Source of the DNA: JBFWIW01 sp050253535
Lineage (GTDB): Bacteria > Bacillota > Clostridia > Oscillospirales > Oscillospiraceae
Assembly (NCBI GenBank): GCA_050253535.1
Contig: JBFWIW010000006.1
Coordinates: 1 to 64,000, forward strand
Direction: 5' to 3'
Length of the DNA: 64,000 nucleotides
The notes below the pieces were generated by a model. The model ran no database searches, had not been told where the DNA came from, and saw only the letters and a program-made list of their open reading frames with translations. This document shows positions 60,860 to 64,000 of the stretch, piece by piece; positions within the stretch are counted from its first letter, which is position 1; each line of letters opens with the position of its first letter. A program made the translations under genes and the position numbers.

Positions 60860-61021
60860 TCATTATGTAAATCCACCGCGGCTGAATATGCACCCAATGT
60901 GATACTCGCCCCAAGGCCTCAATATAAATCGCCGGTTTACGTGCTTTATTTTCTCATGTATGGGATAGAATGTCCAAACAAGTAAATTCCTCTTTTTTAT
61001 CACTTATCGGGAGGCATATCT

Positions 61022-62641
61022 TTGGAGGAACAGAAAAGGTCCAATTATTTGAGGGGCGCAGCGCTTCTGGCCGCTACGGTTGCTGTTACCAAGGTCATCG
61101 GCGCCATATACAAGATACCTCTCTATAATCTCCTGGGGGACGAGGGTACGACCCACTTCCAGGTTACTTACGTCATATACAACCTCCTGCTCACCATATC
61201 GACGGCGGGCGTCCCCGTCGCGCTCTCACGTCTTATATCTGAGGCATTGGCAACCGGCAGGCACCGGCAGGCGAAGCAGTATTTCTCCGTTGGCCTCTCG
61301 GCTTTTATTATAGTGGGCTTTGTAGGCATGGCGGTTATGCTCCTTGTACCGCAGAAACTTGCGTCCCTGATGGGCGACCCCGAGATAATAAACGGCATAA
61401 GGGCGCTCGCACCGGCGGTCCTTTTCGCGTGCACCATCTCCGTCTACCGCGGCTATGCACAGGGTCACTCCAATATGATTCCAACCGCCATTTCCCAGAT
61501 CATGGAGGTCCTGTGCAAACTGGTCTTCGGTATAACGATTGCGTGGTATCTTTCGAAAGCGGGATACGGCCTTGCCACCGTTTCCGCGGGTGCCATCGTT
61601 GGCGTCACAATCGGCCTCGGCCTAGCGGTGCCGGTACTTGTCTTTTACAAGCGGAAAATGGATAAGTCCCTTCCCGCCTCCGGCGGGCGGCTGGACAGGT
61701 TGGACTCGAAGGGAGCAACGCTCGCCCAGATACTCCGCATCGGCATCCCGATAACACTCTCGTCGTCCGTTCTGAACATAATAACCCTTATCGACACTAA
61801 GCTCGTACTGTTGCGCCTGCAGACCGGCGCGGGTTTTTCATTTCAGGATGCCAAAATCCTCTATGGCGTTTATTCGAAAGGTCTTACGCTGTTTAACATC
61901 CCATCGGCTTTCATAGTCCCCGTAACAGTGAGCGTAGTCCCCGCAATTGCTGCGGCAATTGCGAGAAAGCGAAGTTATGAGGCGAAGGATATCATGGAAT
62001 CGTCTCTAAAACTCACAAACCTTCTTGCTTTGCCCGCGGGGGTCGGTCTCTGCGTTTTATCCTATCCCATCTTCAACGTCCTCTATCCCGGGAGCAATGA
62101 AAATGGCCCCATGCTCCTCGCTATGCTTGGGATCGCCTCATTTTTCGTCTGCACCCAGCTTATGACGAACGCCATTTTACAGGCGAGCGGCTATGAGAAG
62201 CTCGCGCTGTTGACTCTGCCTTTCGGCGGCATAATTAAGATCGCAGTCAATTGGTTCCTGGTTGGGACACCCGGCATAAACATCACCGGCGCGCCTGTCG
62301 GCACTCTGGTATGTTATCTTTTTATGACGGTGATGAATATATCGTTCATTATGTGGAAAATAAAGGACAGGCCGAATTTTCTTAAGATAACCGTACGCCC
62401 CGTTATCTGTACGGCGGTTATGGGCGTCGCCGCCGCAAGTATCTACGGTATCATTTTCAAGGTCTGCCCCCCGTCCTTTACCGGCTCTCGTCTTGGGCTC
62501 CTTGCGGCGCTTCTCGCATCTATCTTAGCGGGAGTCGTCATCTATGGTATACTTATAATAGCGCTGCGCGCCGTGACGCGCGCGGATATGAAGCTCATTC
62601 CTAAGGGGGAACGCCTGGCCGATTTACTGCATATAAGGTGA
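61022..62641 (+). CDS. SpoVB/MurJ-like polysaccharide (lipid-linked) flippase
   Basis: A 539-residue protein with about 14 transmembrane segments of the MVF/MOP flippase superfamily: GAALLAATVAVTKVIGAIYKIPLYNLLGDEGT at the start, ATVSAGAIVGVTIGL in the middle, and the loop RIGIPITLSSSVLNIITLIDTKLVLLRL near residue 242. In Firmicutes the subfamily includes SpoVB and Amj/MurJ-type flippases for peptidoglycan precursors. The TTG start at 61022 has GGGAGG 7 bases upstream. No sporulation neighbour is close, so the exact role is open. Confidence 0.85.
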   Translation: MEEQKRSNYLRGAALLAATVAVTKVIGAIYKIPLYNLLGDEGTTHFQVTYVIYNLLLTISTAGVPVALSRLISEALATGRHRQAKQYFSVGLSAFIIVGFVGMAVMLLVPQKLASLMGDPEIINGIRALAPAVLFACTISVYRGYAQGHSNMIPTAISQIMEVLCKLVFGITIAWYLSKAGYGLATVSAGAIVGVTIGLGLAVPVLVFYKRKMDKSLPASGGRLDRLDSKGATLAQILRIGIPITLSSSVLNIITLIDTKLVLLRLQTGAGFSFQDAKILYGVYSKGLTLFNIPSAFIVPVTVSVVPAIAAAIARKRSYEAKDIMESSLKLTNLLALPAGVGLCVLSYPIFNVLYPGSNENGPMLLAMLGIASFFVCTQLMTNAILQASGYEKLALLTLPFGGIIKIAVNWFLVGTPGINITGAPVGTLVCYLFMTVMNISFIMWKIKDRPNFLKITVRPVICTAVMGVAAASIYGIIFKVCPPSFTGSRLGLLAALLASILAGVVIYGILIIALRAVTRADMKLIPKGERLADLLHIR

Positions 62642-62740
62642 GTTGAATTCAGCGTGCGCCGTGACGATGGCTTTGTTATCTATCTCATCTTAAGTTAATT
62701 ACTGCAAAAGCTATAAAATTCTTGCTTTGAGGGAAAAAAT

Positions 62741-63541
62741 ATGATAGATTTTGAATACAGGGAAAAATATGGCGTTTACGACCTAAAAAAACTCATAACG
62801 CTGCTCAGAAGCAACAACGGATGCCCTTGGGACAGGGTGCAGACCCACGAGAGCATAAGGCGTAATTTTCTTGAGGAAGCTTACGAGGCAGTCGAGGCTA
62901 TCGACGAAAAAGACCCGGAACACCTTTGCGAGGAGCTTGGCGACGTCCTCACTCAGGTCGTTTTTCATTCGAGCATTGAAGAGGATGCCGGTAATTTCGA
63001 CCTTGACGACGTTGCGGACATGGTTTGCAAAAAACTAATCCTGCGCCACCCCCACGTCTTCTCGGACGGAAAGGCAAAAGACGCAGACGAAGTCCTTGTC
63101 AAATGGGATGAGATTAAGCGCGTCGAAAAGAATCAGGAGACAGTGACCTCTTCTCTCGAAGCGGTCGCAAAAAGTCTGCCGGCTCTATGGCGGGCAGAAA
63201 AAATCCAGAAAAAGGCCGCTAAGACCGGTTTTGCCTGGCCCGATGTCACAGGCGCCCTTGCAAAACTGGAAGAAGAGATGCGCGAGCTGCTTAAGGCCAC
63301 AGAAACAGGCAGCGGCGCGGAGGAGGAACTGGGCGACCTTCTTTTTGCGGCGGTAAACGTCGCAAGATATCTGGACGCCGACCCCGAAAAGGTTCTGGGA
63401 CAAGCCTGTGACAAATTTATACGCCGTTTCGGACGCGCGGAGGAATCCGCGGAACTAAGTGGGAGATCTCTTGAAGACCTGCCCCTTGATGTATTCCTTG
63501 CGCTTTATGAAGAGGCCAAAGCAGAAATCCCCAATGATTAA
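62741..63541 (+). CDS. mazG: Nucleoside triphosphate pyrophosphohydrolase MazG
   Basis: A 266-residue NTP pyrophosphohydrolase that removes non-canonical or excess nucleotides. Two MazG repeats are visible: the first has CPWDRVQTHESIRRNFLEEAYE near 28-49 with the EExxE-type metal ligands (EELGDVLTQVVFHS near 65), the second AKLEEEMRELLKAT with EEELGDLLFAAVNVARYL near 190-212. Normal length. TTTGAGGG precedes the ATG; HU follows after 27 bp and is probably co-transcribed. Confidence 0.95.
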   Translation: MIDFEYREKYGVYDLKKLITLLRSNNGCPWDRVQTHESIRRNFLEEAYEAVEAIDEKDPEHLCEELGDVLTQVVFHSSIEEDAGNFDLDDVADMVCKKLILRHPHVFSDGKAKDADEVLVKWDEIKRVEKNQETVTSSLEAVAKSLPALWRAEKIQKKAAKTGFAWPDVTGALAKLEEEMRELLKATETGSGAEEELGDLLFAAVNVARYLDADPEKVLGQACDKFIRRFGRAEESAELSGRSLEDLPLDVFLALYEEAKAEIPND

Positions 63542-63568
63542 CCGTAATAATATTCAGGAGGAAAACAA

Positions 63569-63844
63569 ATGAACAAGGCAGAACTTATTGGTAAGGTAGC
63601 AGAAAAATCCGAACTTTCAAAAAAAGATAGCGAAAAAGCCCTCAATGCGGTGCTTGACAGCATTTCCGACGCTCTCAAAAACGATGAAAAGGTTCAGCTC
63701 GTCGGTTTCGGCGTTTTCGAGACCAAGACCCGCGCTGCCCGTACAGGCAGAAATCCCAAGACCAAAGAAGCTATTGTAATCCCTGAGTCCAGAAACCCTC
63801 AGTTCAAGCCCGGCAAGACTCTCAAGGACGCTGTTGCGAAATAA
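63569..63844 (+). CDS. hup: HU family DNA-binding protein
   Basis: A 91-residue histone-like protein that bends DNA as a dimer. The two N-terminal helices are followed by the beta-arm signature VQLVGFGVFETKTRAARTGRNPKTKEAI and the C-terminal PGKTLKDAVAK. The length is exact for HU. AGGAGG precedes the ATG. It follows mazG closely. Confidence 0.97.
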   Translation: MNKAELIGKVAEKSELSKKDSEKALNAVLDSISDALKNDEKVQLVGFGVFETKTRAARTGRNPKTKEAIVIPESRNPQFKPGKTLKDAVAK

Positions 63845-63944
63845 TCCGCTTTAAACAAGAAGGATAACGCAGCATAGTGCGCAAATATGCAAAACCAGGT
63901 TGGGTTCAGCTTCCCTAGCCACGAGCGGAATATATGTGATTCGA

Positions 63945-63973
63945 AAACGGTACGGACTTTTTCCGTACCGTTT
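63945..63973 (+). terminator. Terminator after the mazG-hup operon
   Basis: AAACGGTACGGA / TCCGTACCGTTT, 12-base perfect arms with a T-rich loop and following TCCGG. It lies 101 bp past the HU stop; an SD-like GGAGGG at the window end announces another gene. Confidence 0.7.
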
Positions 63974-64000
63974 CCGGTATTTATTTTTGATCGGAGGGAA

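Noticed and set aside
1..64000. CRISPR arrays, tRNA or rRNA genes, insertion sequences, prophage genes
   Set aside because: No regularly spaced direct repeats, no T-loop/anticodon patterns, no transposase or phage structural motifs were seen in either strand.

Overview
The window looks like a draft or metagenome-assembled contig from an anaerobic member of the Clostridia (Bacillota), probably Oscillospirales-like. The evidence is indirect. Most genes have strong GGAGG-type ribosome sites. The gene set includes pyruvate phosphate dikinase, HemZ, a DnaD-domain/DnaC-type loader pair, a SpoVB-like flippase, two-subunit glycine decarboxylase (gcvPA/gcvPB) and a single-chain glycyl-tRNA synthetase. 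A run of exactly 100 N at 30251-30350 is a scaffold join that cuts two genes. I see no rRNA, tRNA, CRISPR array, prophage or insertion sequence.

Layout. 1-2082: AT-richer minus-strand genes (methyltransferase, short-chain dehydrogenase, membrane protein). 2430-6502: a translationally coupled plus-strand surface operon (FG-GAP-like protein, DUF3160 lipoprotein with a frameshift, CapA-like phosphoesterase). 6503-10885: ppdK followed by two single-gene blocks, each bounded by a copy of the ppdK 3' end; this is the most unusual structure in the window. 11146-18299: mnmE, a small membrane protein, an LTA-synthase-like enzyme and glyS on the minus strand, then divergent mnmG. 18366-23605: a PQ-loop protein, rpsO-pnp with structured leaders, an M16 protease and a divergent pair of tiny genes. 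23649-28348: the glycine cleavage operon gcvT-gcvH-gcvPA-gcvPB behind a tandem glycine riboswitch and terminator. 28429-33952: an amidohydrolase, a YhfC-family protein, an ABC exporter and a Na/Pi cotransporter. 34100-36414: a PhoB/PhoR-like two-component system and an HD protein. 36562-42002: a GGDEF protein, a ribbon-helix-helix protein, a LytTR operon and a divergent ABC exporter. 42358-50161: an MscS channel and an accessory sugar-acid/amide catabolic cluster with a MATE transporter. 50563-60657: housekeeping genes (nucleoside kinase, hemZ, glyoxalase-II-like, dtd, relA, recJ, then divergent dnaD/dnaC-like genes). 61022-64000: SpoVB-like flippase, mazG and HU.

How the parts work together. 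The glycine operon is a self-contained glycine-sensing degradation module. Tandem TTTACA repeats lie upstream of the Na/Pi cotransporter, next to the PhoBR-like pair, which suggests local phosphate control. rpsO-pnp, mnmE/mnmG, glyS and dtd cover translation and RNA turnover; relA and recJ cover stringent response and repair. Two families of short non-coding repeats are scattered between operons: about 145 bp at 42067 and 50381, and a ribosome-site-carrying element at 12939 and 38524. Functions rest on motif recognition by eye. No search could be run.
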